Positions 1 through 7,971 of a DNA stretch of 64,000 bases are shown piece by piece (the first letter of the stretch is position 1; each line of letters begins with the position of its first letter). A model generated the notes under the pieces. It saw nothing but the letters and a program-made list of their open reading frames with translations. It had not been told where the DNA came from and did not search any database. The translations under genes were made by a program, and so were the position numbers. The DNA comes from Duganella guangzhouensis (lineage in GTDB: Bacteria; Pseudomonadota; Gammaproteobacteria; Burkholderiales; Burkholderiaceae_D), in contig NZ_WKJK01000011.1 of NCBI RefSeq assembly GCF_009674535.1, forward strand, positions 1 to 64,000, written 5' to 3'.

Positions 1-1
1 T

Positions 2-109
2 TTGAAGCAGCTCCATCTGGAACTGAAAGAACTCGGCTATGAAGGGTCATACGACCGCGTGGCGGCGTTTGCCAGGCAGTGGAAGGCGGGTCAATTGGAA
101 TGGGTCAAT
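2..109 (+). pseudogene. Transposase 3' remnant (IS21/ISL3-type)
   Basis: The window opens inside a reading frame giving LKQLHLELKELGYEG followed by SYDRVAAFARQWKAGQ. This resembles an internal stretch of IS21/ISL3-class transposases; I recall the YDRVAAFARQW motif but cannot confirm the family. The similarity stops near base 109, where the sequence runs straight into an oppositely oriented IS3-type remnant, so the reading frame ends in unrelated DNA. Its start lies outside the window. It is best read as a broken copy with no function. Confidence 0.5.
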
Positions 110-431
110 TCTGCGAGCAAACGAACAATTTATACCCGAGGGTTGAATACTGCCGTTTGCGATTGTTAAACACCTCGATGTACTCAAAGCTGGTTGCCTT
201 CATTTCGGCCTGCGTCGCGTAACGCACTCCGTGGTAGCGCTCGTTCTTAAAACTGTTAAACCAGCTCTCGGTTGGCGAGTATCCCAGCAGTTTCCCTTGC
301 GACTCATCGAACACGTCATGCCGAATTCTGTCAGCTTGGCTTGATACGCCCTGCTGGCTTACTGGCTGCCCCTGTCGGAGTGGTGCAGCACGCCAGGCGC
401 CGGTCAGGTAACTTTGACGATGGCTAGCCAA
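110..431 (-). pseudogene. IS3-family OrfB transposase remnant, frameshifted
   Basis: Read on the minus strand, one frame gives HHSDRGSQ, then a stop, then AYQAKLTEFGMTCSMSRKG and NCWD. A different frame then continues with SPTESWFNSFKNERYHG, ATQAEMKA, FEYIEVF and NRKRQYSTLGY. Together these are the C-terminal half of the IS3-family integrase core (HHSDRGSQ contains a DDE aspartate and PTESW the catalytic glutamate). The in-frame stop, the frameshift between NCWD and SPTESW, and the missing N-terminal half show a dead copy. It abuts another transposase remnant, so this edge is an IS graveyard. Confidence 0.85.
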
Positions 432-472
432 ACAACTCCTGCTTGACGCTGCCCGGCCTTGCGTTTATATTA

Positions 473-492
473 ATGACTCATAAGTAAGTTAC
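473..492. promoter_or_regulatory. Candidate TetR operator: two near-palindromic 9-mers
   Basis: Just upstream of the TetR-family gene are ATGACTCAT and GTAAGTTAC, each symmetric around one central base and separated by two bases. Paired near-palindromes ahead of a TetR gene suggest autoregulation. This is inference only; no experimental motif is known to me for this exact sequence. Confidence 0.3.
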
Positions 493-505
493 TTTCACTA
501 CACCC

Positions 506-1150
506 ATGCAAGCCCCTCAAGACACCAAGCCACGCTGGGAGCGGCGCAAGGATGCGCGGCCGCAGGAGTTGCTGGCGGCGGCGTTGGAACAATTCGTGGA
601 GCGCGGCTACGCCGCCACCCGTCTGGAGGACGTGGCCAAACGCGCCGGCGTCTCCAAAGGTACCCTGTATTTGTATTTTGCTAACAAGGAAGAACTGTTC
701 AAGGCGGTGGTGCGCGCCAATATCGTCGCGACCATCGGTGAGGCGGAGCAGGATGTGGCCAATTACGACGGCGACAGCGCCGAGTTGCTCGGCACGCTGC
801 TGATGCGCTGGTGGACCGAGATCTGGGCCACGCCGCTGGGCGGCATCACCAAGCTGATACTGGCCGAGGGCCACAATTTCCCCGAGCTGGCGCAGTTCTA
901 CAACGAGGAGGTGGTGGCGCGCGGCAGCCTGCTGGTCACCCAGGTGCTGAAGCGCGGCATCGAGCGCGGCGAGTTCCGCCAGGTTGATCCGGTGGTGATG
1001 ACGCGGGTGCTGATCGCGCCGGTGTTGATGCTGATGATGTGGACCCACTCCTACATGCCGACCTGCGACATGCCGGAAATCACCCCGCAAGACTTCATGG
1101 AGACCTTTATCTCCACCAGCCTGCGTGGCCTGAAAGCCAGCGCCGCATGA
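506..1150 (+). CDS. TetR/AcrR family transcriptional regulator
   Basis: The protein has 214 residues, normal for the family. The N-terminal helix-turn-helix is clear at about residues 20-66 (TRLEDVAKRAGVSKGTLYLYF then NKEELF), followed by a helical ligand and dimer domain that cannot be assigned a ligand. It sits between IS debris and the pcm-rhodanese-tolC group. TetR regulators upstream of TolC-type genes often control efflux, but a gap of about 170 bases separates it from pcm, so its target is unproven. No strong ribosome binding site precedes the ATG. Confidence 0.9.
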   Translation: MQAPQDTKPRWERRKDARPQELLAAALEQFVERGYAATRLEDVAKRAGVSKGTLYLYFANKEELFKAVVRANIVATIGEAEQDVANYDGDSAELLGTLLMRWWTEIWATPLGGITKLILAEGHNFPELAQFYNEEVVARGSLLVTQVLKRGIERGEFRQVDPVVMTRVLIAPVLMLMMWTHSYMPTCDMPEITPQDFMETFISTSLRGLKASAA

Positions 1151-1320
1151 GATGCCGCTCCTGTTTTTCCGTCCAGCTTGCCATTTTGGTAGGTTCATCC
1201 CCCTTAAACTGCAGACTGTCGCAATTTCCCGCGATCCGGCCGTTGTATCGTTAATATGTGCCTCGACGCCAGTTCAACGATAAAATGACGGATTATTTCA
1301 ATCCCGACCTGAGTCATAAG

Positions 1321-1974
1321 ATGAATATCGAACAAGCCCGCTTCAACATGATCGAACAGCAAATCCGCCCTTGGGACGTCCTGGACACCGAGGTGCTGGC
1401 GCTGCTGCACGTGGTTAAACGTGAAAACTTCGTGCCGGCCGCGCACAAGGCGCTGGCCTTTGCCGACATCGAAATCCCGCTGCCGGGCGGCGAGGTCATG
1501 CTGGCACCGAAGATCGAAGCCCGTTTGCTGCAAGAGCTGGCGCTGAAAAAACACGAGTCGGCGCTGGAAATCGGCACCGGTTCGGGCTATATGGCCGCGC
1601 TGCTGGCGCACCGGGCGCGTCATGTGACGACGGTGGAAGTGGCGCCGGAACTGAAGACGCTGGCCGAGAAGAACCTGGCCGACAACGGCATCACCAATGT
1701 GACGGTGGAGCTGGGCAATGGCGCGCAGGGCTGGACCAACGGCGCGCCGTTCGATGTGATCGTGGTGTCCGGCTCGCTGCCGGTGCTGCCGGAAGCGCTG
1801 CTGCAGCAACTGAAAGTGGGTGGCCGTCTGGCGGTCATCATCGGCCACGCGCCGGCGATGAAGGCGCAGCTGATCACCCGTACCGGCGAAGCGGGCTACG
1901 ACACCCGCACCCTGTTCGAAACCAACGTCAAGGCGCTGGCGTCGGCAGTGGAGCCGTCGAAGTTCCAGTTCTGA
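1321..1974 (+). CDS. pcm: Protein-L-isoaspartate O-methyltransferase
   Basis: This cytosolic SAM-dependent enzyme methylates isoaspartyl residues in damaged proteins so that they can return to aspartate. The 217-residue protein carries the SAM-binding motif ALEIGTGSGYMAALLA in the first third and the family N-terminal pattern ARFNMIEQQIRPW. I chose the ATG at 1321 because homologues begin near MNIEQARFNM; upstream starts at 1285 (ATG) and 1258 (GTG) would add 12-21 atypical residues. It is followed 13 bases later by a rhodanese gene and then a tolC homologue, a likely operon. Confidence 0.88.
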   Translation: MNIEQARFNMIEQQIRPWDVLDTEVLALLHVVKRENFVPAAHKALAFADIEIPLPGGEVMLAPKIEARLLQELALKKHESALEIGTGSGYMAALLAHRARHVTTVEVAPELKTLAEKNLADNGITNVTVELGNGAQGWTNGAPFDVIVVSGSLPVLPEALLQQLKVGGRLAVIIGHAPAMKAQLITRTGEAGYDTRTLFETNVKALASAVEPSKFQF

Positions 1975-1987
1975 GACGAGGTAGACC

Positions 1988-2311
1988 ATGCAGCAGATTA
2001 CCGCGCTGGAGCTGGCCGACTGGCTGGCAGATGACGCGCGTCCGAGCCCGATGTTGCTGGACGTGCGTGAAAACTGGGAATTTGAAACCTGCCGTATTGA
2101 CGGCTCGGTACAGATTCCAATGAATACCATACCGGCGCGCATCGATGATCTCGATGAGGATGCAGCAATCGTCTGCATCTGCCATCACGGCGCGCGCAGT
2201 ATGCAGGTGGCCGCCTTCCTGGAGCGTAACGGCTTCGGCAAGATGATCAACCTGACCGGCGGCATTCACGCCTGGGCGCTGCAAGTCGATAGCACGATGG
2301 CCAAGTATTAA
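1988..2311 (+). CDS. Single-domain rhodanese-like protein
   Basis: The protein has 107 residues and one rhodanese domain. It has the early LLDVRENWEF motif and an active-site loop CHHGARS with the catalytic cysteine, followed by GGIHAWA near the C-terminus. Such proteins move sulfane sulfur or act in thiol redox chemistry; the physiological acceptor cannot be read from sequence. It lies between pcm and a tolC homologue with short spacing and a recognisable upstream GAGG (GACGAGGTAGACC before the ATG), so it is probably cotranscribed. Confidence 0.88.
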   Translation: MQQITALELADWLADDARPSPMLLDVRENWEFETCRIDGSVQIPMNTIPARIDDLDEDAAIVCICHHGARSMQVAAFLERNGFGKMINLTGGIHAWALQVDSTMAKY

Positions 2312-2398
2312 CGGCCCGCGCGCTGGTCGGCCGGCGCGGCGTTGAGGTTTGTGTTTTTGATTTGTTCAACTTTTTTGATGACTCCAACGGAGATTGCA

Positions 2399-3721
2399 AT
2401 GCAGAGACCCCTTATCGCCGTGCTGATCGCCAGCGCTGTTTTGACGCTCAACGCACAGGCGGCCGACTTGCTTCAGGTGTACCAGCAGGCACTGGCTAAC
2501 GACGCGACTTACGCCAGCGCCCGCTCTTCGCTTGCCGCCGGTCAGGAACGCATCACTCAGGGGCGCTCTGTGCTGCTGCCTAGCATTTCGGCCAGCGGCA
2601 GCGATACCCGCAATACCGGCGACATCACCGCCGCCAACGTGCTGGGCATCCGCACCAAGAGCGATACCGAGTACAACTACAACACTTACACGGTGTCGCT
2701 GTCGCAGCCGCTGTTCAACTGGGGCGCGTGGCAGACCTACCAACAGAGCAAGCTGGTGCAGGCCACCGCCGAAGCCACTTTCTCCCAGGCGCAGCAGGAT
2801 CTGATCGTGCGCGTGGCGCAAGCCTATTTCGACGTGCTGACCGCACAGGACGCGCTGACCGCGACCCAGGCGCAGAAGGTGGCCACCACCGAACAGCTGG
2901 CCTCGGCCAAGCGCAATTTCGAGGTCGGCACCCAGACCATCACCGATACCCACGAGGCGCAGGCGGCCTACGATCTGGTGGTGGCGCAGGAATACGCGGC
3001 CATCAATGACCTTGACAACAAGCGCACCGCGCTGCAGGTTGTGATCGGCCAGGTGCCGGGCGATCTGGCGCCGCTGCGCCCTGGCGTGACCATCGCGCCG
3101 CCGTCGCCGGCGGCGGTGGAGCCATGGGTCAGCTCGGCTGAGACACAGAATTATTCGGTGGTTGCCGCCGGCCTCAACGTGGAGATCGCCAAGCGCGAAA
3201 TCGCCCGCAGCCGCGCCGATCACCTGCCAACCGCTAATCTGGTGGCCACCACCGGCCGCACCCGCCAGACCGGCGATGGCGGCAGCCTGGTCAACAACAA
3301 TGCGATCGGCGTCAGCTGGAATATCCCGATCTTCAGCGGCTTTGCCATCACCAGCAAGGTGCGTGAAAACATCGCCCTGGAAGACAAGGCACGCAACGAT
3401 CTGGAGGCGACCAAGCGCGCCGCCTCGCAAAGCGCGCGTTCGGCCTTCCTGGGCATGAACAGCGGTCTGGCGCAGGTCAAGGCGCTGGAGGCGGCGGAAG
3501 TGTCGAGCAAATCGTCGCTGGAATCGAACAAGCTGGGCTATCAAGTCGGCGTGCGGATTAACATCGACGTGCTGAATGCGCAAAAGCTGCTGTACTCGAC
3601 CCAGAAAGATCTGTCCAAGGCGCGTTACGATACGCTGATGAACGGCCTGCGCCTGAAAGCCGCGGCCGGCTCGCTGAAGGAAGAGGATCTGGCGCCAGTC
3701 AATGCGCTGCTGACGCACTAA
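2399..3721 (+). CDS. tolC: TolC family outer membrane channel protein
   Basis: TolC proteins form the outer membrane and periplasmic duct of type I secretion and tripartite efflux pumps. The 440-residue product starts with a signal peptide (MQRPLIAVLIASAVL... cleaved after AQA) and contains two repeats of the outer membrane efflux family, with characteristic QPLFNWGAW and YQVGVRINIDVLNAQ segments. I chose the ATG at 2399 because it is preceded by AACGGAGA and begins the signal peptide; an in-frame start at 2342 would add 19 residues. No pump genes are adjacent, so the partner is unknown. A strong terminator follows. Confidence 0.9.
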   Translation: MQRPLIAVLIASAVLTLNAQAADLLQVYQQALANDATYASARSSLAAGQERITQGRSVLLPSISASGSDTRNTGDITAANVLGIRTKSDTEYNYNTYTVSLSQPLFNWGAWQTYQQSKLVQATAEATFSQAQQDLIVRVAQAYFDVLTAQDALTATQAQKVATTEQLASAKRNFEVGTQTITDTHEAQAAYDLVVAQEYAAINDLDNKRTALQVVIGQVPGDLAPLRPGVTIAPPSPAAVEPWVSSAETQNYSVVAAGLNVEIAKREIARSRADHLPTANLVATTGRTRQTGDGGSLVNNNAIGVSWNIPIFSGFAITSKVRENIALEDKARNDLEATKRAASQSARSAFLGMNSGLAQVKALEAAEVSSKSSLESNKLGYQVGVRINIDVLNAQKLLYSTQKDLSKARYDTLMNGLRLKAAAGSLKEEDLAPVNALLTH

Positions 3722-3732
3722 TCATCCTTGCA

Positions 3733-3757
3733 AACGCCGGCTAGTCCGGCGTTTTTT
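3733..3757 (+). terminator. Rho-independent terminator after tolC
   Basis: A perfect 8-bp stem (AACGCCGG with CCGGCGTT, five-base loop) is followed by a run of six T. It ends the pcm-rhodanese-tolC unit. Confidence 0.9.
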
Positions 3758-3871
3758 ACATTGGCATTATTAGTGAAAATTGCATGGTCATAGCAGTTTT
3801 CATGGGTTTATTGGTCTTCTGTTGCGGAGCATACTGGCTCCATCGATACCACCAACAGAAGGAGCAAGACC

Positions 3872-4606
3872 ATGAAACAAGTAGCTATCATCACCGGCGC
3901 ATCGCGTGGCATCGGTGCCGCCATCGCCCAACGTCTGGCCAGCGACGGCTTTGCCGTGGTGGTCAACTATGCCGGCAATGTGGCCGAGGCCGATAAGGTG
4001 GTGGCCGCCATAGTCGCCAACGGCGGCACGGCCATCGCGGTGCAGGGCGACGTCGCCAAGGCGGCCGATGTACGCAATCTGTTTGACCAGGCCATCGCCC
4101 AACTGGGTCGGGTGGACGTGCTGGTAAATAACGCCGGCATCATGCCGCCCAATCTGCCGCAACTGGCCGCCACCGATGACGACACCTTCGACCGCCTGGT
4201 CGCGGTCAACCTCAAGGGCAGCTTCAACACCATGCGCGAAGCGACGGCGCGGCTGGAGCAGGGCGGCCGCATCATCAATTTCTCGTCCAGCCTGGTGGGC
4301 ACGCTGCTGCCTGGCTACTCGGCCTACGCGGCCACCAAGGCCGGGGTGGAAGCCATGACCAGCATCCTGGCCAAGGAACTGCGCGGCAAGAACATTACCG
4401 TCAACGCGGTCGCGCCCGGCCCTACCGCCACGGCGCTGTTCCTGGATGGGAAAACGCCCGAAGTCATCGAGCGTCTGGCCAAGATGGCGCCGCTGGAGCG
4501 GCTGGGCCAGCCGGAGGATATTGCCGGCGCCGTGTCCTTCCTGGCCGGCCCGGATGGCAGCTGGATTAACGGTCAGACACTGCGCGCCAACGGCGGCATG
4601 GTTTAA
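3872..4606 (+). CDS. SDR family NAD(P)-dependent oxidoreductase
   Basis: A classical short-chain dehydrogenase of 244 residues. It has the cofactor motif TGASRGIG (residues 8-15), NNAG (residues 86-89) and the catalytic Y152-x3-K156 in YAATK, with a conserved serine about 13 residues before the tyrosine. The overall pattern resembles FabG-like 3-oxoacyl reductases and other small-alcohol SDRs; the substrate cannot be deduced. The ATG is preceded by AGAAGGAG. Its stop codon overlaps, tail to tail, the stop codon of gloA on the other strand. Confidence 0.9.
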   Translation: MKQVAIITGASRGIGAAIAQRLASDGFAVVVNYAGNVAEADKVVAAIVANGGTAIAVQGDVAKAADVRNLFDQAIAQLGRVDVLVNNAGIMPPNLPQLAATDDDTFDRLVAVNLKGSFNTMREATARLEQGGRIINFSSSLVGTLLPGYSAYAATKAGVEAMTSILAKELRGKNITVNAVAPGPTATALFLDGKTPEVIERLAKMAPLERLGQPEDIAGAVSFLAGPDGSWINGQTLRANGGMV

Positions 4607-5010
4607 AGACCGGCGCCAGCGCCGTCAAAGCTGCGTTCGATCAGTTCAATTTTGTAGCCATCGGGATCGGTGACGAAGGCGATTACGGTGCTGCCGCCTT
4701 TGACCGGGCCCGGCTCGCGGGTGACGCTGCCGCCGTTGGCTTTGACGGCGGCGGCGGCGCTGTAGATGTCGGTCGCGGAAATCGCGATGTGACCGTAGGC
4801 GTTGCCCATGTCGTAGCTGGTGGTGCCGTAGTTGTAGGTCAGTTCCAGCTCGGCGTGGTCCGGATTGGAGCCGTAGCCGAGGAAGGCCAGCGTGTACTTG
4901 TATTCCGGATTGTCACTGGTGCGTAGCAGTTTCATGCCGAGGACATTGGTGTAGAAATCGATCGAGCGTTGCAGGTCGCCAACTCGCAGCATGGTGTGCA
5001 GTATGCGCAT
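4603..5010 (-). CDS. gloA: Lactoylglutathione lyase (glyoxalase I)
   Basis: Glyoxalase I isomerises the methylglyoxal-glutathione hemithioacetal to S-lactoylglutathione in the cytosol. The 135-residue length equals that of E. coli GloA, and the four metal ligands H5, E56, H74 and E122 all fall at the expected positions. The start at 5010 is supported by AAGGA eight bases upstream; the frame extends nine residues further without support. It converges on the SDR gene with a four-base overlap of the 3' ends. Confidence 0.96.
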   Translation of the reverse strand: MRILHTMLRVGDLQRSIDFYTNVLGMKLLRTSDNPEYKYTLAFLGYGSNPDHAELELTYNYGTTSYDMGNAYGHIAISATDIYSAAAAVKANGGSVTREPGPVKGGSTVIAFVTDPDGYKIELIERSFDGAGAGL

Positions 5011-5050
5011 GGTAAATCCTTGTTTAAGATGAAGCAAAGCAGGGATTTTA

Positions 5051-6379
5051 TCAGTGGCTGGCGGATTGTGCCGGTGCCGCCGCTGCCGCTGGCGCCACGC
5101 GCCAGATCACGTTGCCGACGTCGTCGGCCACCAGCAGCGCGCCGGCCTGGTCCACCGCCACGCCCACCGGCCGGCCGCGTGCCTTGCCATCCTGGTCGAG
5201 GAAGCCGGCCAGGAAATCCTGCGGCGGTCCGGACGGCTTGCCGCCGCTGAACGGAATGAACACCACCTTGTAGCCGCTGTGCGGCTTGCGGTTCCACGAC
5301 CCATGCTGGCCGATGAACACGCCGCCCTGGTACTGGCGCGGGAACAGCGCGGCGTTATAAAAACTCAGGCCGAGCGAGGCGGTGTGCGCGCCCAGCGCGT
5401 AATCCGGCGCGATGGCCTTGGCCACCAGTTCCGGTTTCTGCGGCGAGACGCGGCTGTCGACGTGCTGGCCGAAGTAGCTGTACGGCCAGCCGTAGAAGCC
5501 GCCTTCCTTCACCGAGGTCATGTAGTCGGGCACGAGGTCATTGCCCAGTTCGTCGCGCTCGTTGACGGTGGTCCACAGCGTCTTGGTCTGTGGTTCCCAG
5601 TCCATGCCGTTGGCATTGCGCAAGCCGGTGGCGTATAGCCTGGATTTATTGGTGGCGATCTCCAGCTGCCAGATCGCGGCGCGGCCCTGTTCCGCGTCCA
5701 TGCCGTTCTCGGCCACGTTGCTGTTGGAGCCGACCGTGGCGTACAGGTATTTGCCGTCCGGGCTGGCGACCAGGTTCTTGGTCCAGTGGTGGTTGATGGT
5801 GCCGGCCGGCAGGTCCATCACCTTGGTGCCGGCGACGCTGATGCTGGTGTCGCCTTGTTGGTAGGGGAAGCGCAGCACCGCATCGGTGTCGGCCACGTAC
5901 AGATACTTGCCCACCAGCGCCATGCCGAACGGCGAGTTCAAGCCCTTGATGAAAACGCTGCGGCTTTGCGCGCCGCCTTTGCCGTCCAGTCCGCGCAACA
6001 GGGTGATGCGGTTGGCCGATTCGGTGGCGGCGCCGGCTTTCTTCTGCACCTGTTTCATCACCATGCCCTTGATGCCCTTGCCGTCGTCCGGCTTGGCCGG
6101 AGCGTTGGTTTCGGCCACCAGCACGTCGCCATTGGGCAGCACATACAGCCAGCGCGGATGGTCGAGCCCGCGCGCGTAGGCGCTGACGGCAAAGCCGGCC
6201 GCCGCGCTGGGCTGTTGCTGCGCGCCCCATGATGAGGCGGGCGCGATATTGACGGTGGGGATCAGCTTGCGCTCCGGTTCCGGCAACTGCGGGGTGGGGC
6301 CGAAGCCGACCGGATAGCTTTGCGCTGCGGCCCACAGCGGGGCCAGGCTCAACAGGAGGAGGGCGGGTGCTGATCGCAT
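5051..6379 (-). CDS. Secreted PQQ-type glucose/sorbosone dehydrogenase-like protein
   Basis: The product has 442 residues with a signal peptide (MRSAPALLLLSLAPLWAAAQ) and a six-bladed beta-propeller of the glucose/sorbosone dehydrogenase superfamily. Typical blade segments are visible: LDHPRWLYVLPNGDVLVAETN, GLNSPFGMAL, LRNANGMDWEP, and the late GQHGSWNRKP. It probably oxidises a sugar or sugar derivative in the periplasm with PQQ or a related cofactor, but the substrate is unknown. The start is set by GGGAGG upstream of the ATG. No cytochrome or PQQ synthesis gene is nearby. Confidence 0.82.
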   Translation of the reverse strand: MRSAPALLLLSLAPLWAAAQSYPVGFGPTPQLPEPERKLIPTVNIAPASSWGAQQQPSAAAGFAVSAYARGLDHPRWLYVLPNGDVLVAETNAPAKPDDGKGIKGMVMKQVQKKAGAATESANRITLLRGLDGKGGAQSRSVFIKGLNSPFGMALVGKYLYVADTDAVLRFPYQQGDTSISVAGTKVMDLPAGTINHHWTKNLVASPDGKYLYATVGSNSNVAENGMDAEQGRAAIWQLEIATNKSRLYATGLRNANGMDWEPQTKTLWTTVNERDELGNDLVPDYMTSVKEGGFYGWPYSYFGQHVDSRVSPQKPELVAKAIAPDYALGAHTASLGLSFYNAALFPRQYQGGVFIGQHGSWNRKPHSGYKVVFIPFSGGKPSGPPQDFLAGFLDQDGKARGRPVGVAVDQAGALLVADDVGNVIWRVAPAAAAAPAQSASH

Positions 6380-6392
6380 CGATGGCCTCCCG

Positions 6393-6632
6393 TCAGTCGC
6401 GCTTGATGTGCGGTTGCGGCGCGGCTTGCGCATCCGGGCGCGGTTTTTGCACGCCTCGCTGGTTGTGCAGGTCGGTGTCGACCAAGCCGCTGTCGATGTC
6501 GCGCGCGGCCTGTTCGATGATGCTGTGCTGCTTGTTGCCTTGGTTGTCGGGCGCTTCGTCGCGCTCGTGCGGCATGCGTTTGACGCCGTCGTTCTTCACC
6601 TTGGCGTCGGTGTTGACGTGCTGGTCTTTCAT
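6393..6632 (-). CDS. Small hydrophilic hypothetical protein
   Basis: A 79-residue, strongly polar protein (MKDQHVNTDAKVKNDGVKRM... ending PQPHIKRD) with no membrane segment and no motif that I recognise. GACGGAGG precedes its ATG, and it lies 13 bases upstream of the sugar-dehydrogenase-like gene on the same strand, so the two are likely cotranscribed. The highly charged, proline and glutamine containing composition suggests a disordered protein. Function is unknown. Confidence 0.65.
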   Translation of the reverse strand: MKDQHVNTDAKVKNDGVKRMPHERDEAPDNQGNKQHSIIEQAARDIDSGLVDTDLHNQRGVQKPRPDAQAAPQPHIKRD

Positions 6633-6765
6633 GGCTGCCTCCGTCGTGGCTTAGTTGTGACAGCTATCTTAACCAGTTGGTTTTACATCAGTCGCCAGAT
6701 TGAATTTTGACAATATTGCCGGGAACTCGTTTATCATTTAGACCACTTTTGAAGGGATTTGACGC

Positions 6766-7854
6766 ATGAGCACTGCCGCCGCGCCGGAAAACTGCGCCAA
6801 CTGTGAAACGCCGCTGGGCGGCCATTACTGTTCCAACTGCGGCCAGGAGGCGGTGCTGCACCATGCCAGCACACGCGAGTTTTTGCACGAGTTCGTCGGC
6901 CATTATGTGGCGCTGGAGGGCAAGCTGTGGGGCTCGCTGGCGCGGCTGATGTTCCGCCCCGGCCTGCTGACCAATGAGTACATCCGAGGCCGTCGCGTGC
7001 GCTTCGTGCAGCCGCTGCGTTTGTATCTGTCGTTCAGCCTGCTGTTCTTCGCGCTGCTGAAGTTCGGCGGCCACAGTCCGCAGGTCGACGACGAGGACAA
7101 GGACGACAAGATCGCGCTGGTGGAGCAGACCGCCAAACAGGCCAAGGAATTGGGCAAGCTGGTGCCGAAGCCCGCGCCGGCCGATACCGCCGGCGAGGCG
7201 GCGGCGGAAGCGGCCATCGCCGACATGGAGCGGGACCAGAACGCGGCGGCGCGCGAAAGCATCAAGGCCGCCAAGGCCGCCGCGCGCGAGGTGGCCCAGC
7301 AAGCGGCCCGGCCGGCATCGGCCAAGCCGGACAGTGTGGCCGAACCGGGCGCCAAGGACGACGACAAGCACAAGATGGCGCGCGACGATGTCGACCAATG
7401 GTTGGCGGATCGCGGCTGGGAATCGCTGCGCCACAAGTGGAATGCGCTGCAGGACTTGCCGGCCGAGCAGCAGAAGGAAGCGCTGCAGGCTGGCTTCTAC
7501 CACTACGCGCCGTACGCGATCTTTTGCCTGATGCCGTTCTTCGCGCTGTACCTGAAGGTGCTGTACCTCGGCTCCGGGCGCCGTTTTGGTGAGCATGTGC
7601 TGTTCGCGCTGCACACCAACGCTTTTGCGTTCCTGATGTTCAGCCTGATGCTGGTAATCCCGGTCGGCCTGGTCCGGTTCGCGCTGTGGTGCTGGCTGCT
7701 GGGCTATCTGCCGTGGGCGATGCGGCGCGTGTACCACAGCGGCCGCGCCGGCACCATCGCGCGCTGGGCGGTGCTGATGTTCTTTTACAGTATCTCGATC
7801 GGCATCGCGCTGGGCGTGGCCGGGGCGATCGGCGCGGCCACGGCCGGCCATTGA
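6766..7854 (+). CDS. DUF3667 domain membrane protein with zinc ribbon
   Basis: The 362-residue protein begins with a zinc ribbon, CANCETPLGG then HYCSNCGQ, and continues with the DUF3667 signature (FVGHYVALEGKLWGSL, RRVRFVQPLRLYL). A first membrane helix follows (SFSLLFFALLKF). Residues of about 110-225 form an alanine/lysine/glutamate-rich, probably coiled or disordered insert. The C-terminal third holds four further hydrophobic segments. The family is widespread in proteobacteria but has no established function. It ends just before the SOS-type promoter of nadK-recN and is not part of that unit. Confidence 0.85.
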   Translation: MSTAAAPENCANCETPLGGHYCSNCGQEAVLHHASTREFLHEFVGHYVALEGKLWGSLARLMFRPGLLTNEYIRGRRVRFVQPLRLYLSFSLLFFALLKFGGHSPQVDDEDKDDKIALVEQTAKQAKELGKLVPKPAPADTAGEAAAEAAIADMERDQNAAARESIKAAKAAAREVAQQAARPASAKPDSVAEPGAKDDDKHKMARDDVDQWLADRGWESLRHKWNALQDLPAEQQKEALQAGFYHYAPYAIFCLMPFFALYLKVLYLGSGRRFGEHVLFALHTNAFAFLMFSLMLVIPVGLVRFALWCWLLGYLPWAMRRVYHSGRAGTIARWAVLMFFYSISIGIALGVAGAIGAATAGH

Positions 7855-7857
7855 GGC

Positions 7858-7887
7858 TTGCGTTATATACTGTTTAAATGTACAGTA
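7858..7887 (+). promoter_or_regulatory. LexA-type SOS box inside the nadK-recN promoter
   Basis: Bases 7868-7887 read TACTGTTTAAATGTACAGTA, which contains CTGT-N8-ACAG with the extended TA...TA flanks of the E. coli LexA consensus. A sigma-70-like promoter overlaps it: TTGCGT at 7858-7863, a 17-base spacer, and TACAGT at 7881-7886. A repressor bound here would cover the spacer and the -10 element. Control of recN by LexA is well established in E. coli. Confidence 0.85.
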
Positions 7888-7895
7888 ACGACGCT

Positions 7896-7949
7896 GGGGA
7901 AGATAGCCGAACAGGGCGATATGGGTTACCCTGCTGCGTGTTCTTCCCC
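7896..7949 (+). other. Leader hairpin of nadK
   Basis: The untranslated leader can fold: GGGGAAGA (7896-7903) pairs with TCTTCCCC (7942-7949), enclosing an inner CAGGG/CCCTG stem (7912-7916 with 7929-7933). There is no following T run, so it is not a simple terminator. Its role, if any, is unknown. Confidence 0.4.
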
Positions 7950-7971
7950 CTAGCCCGAAGCCGAGAATTAT

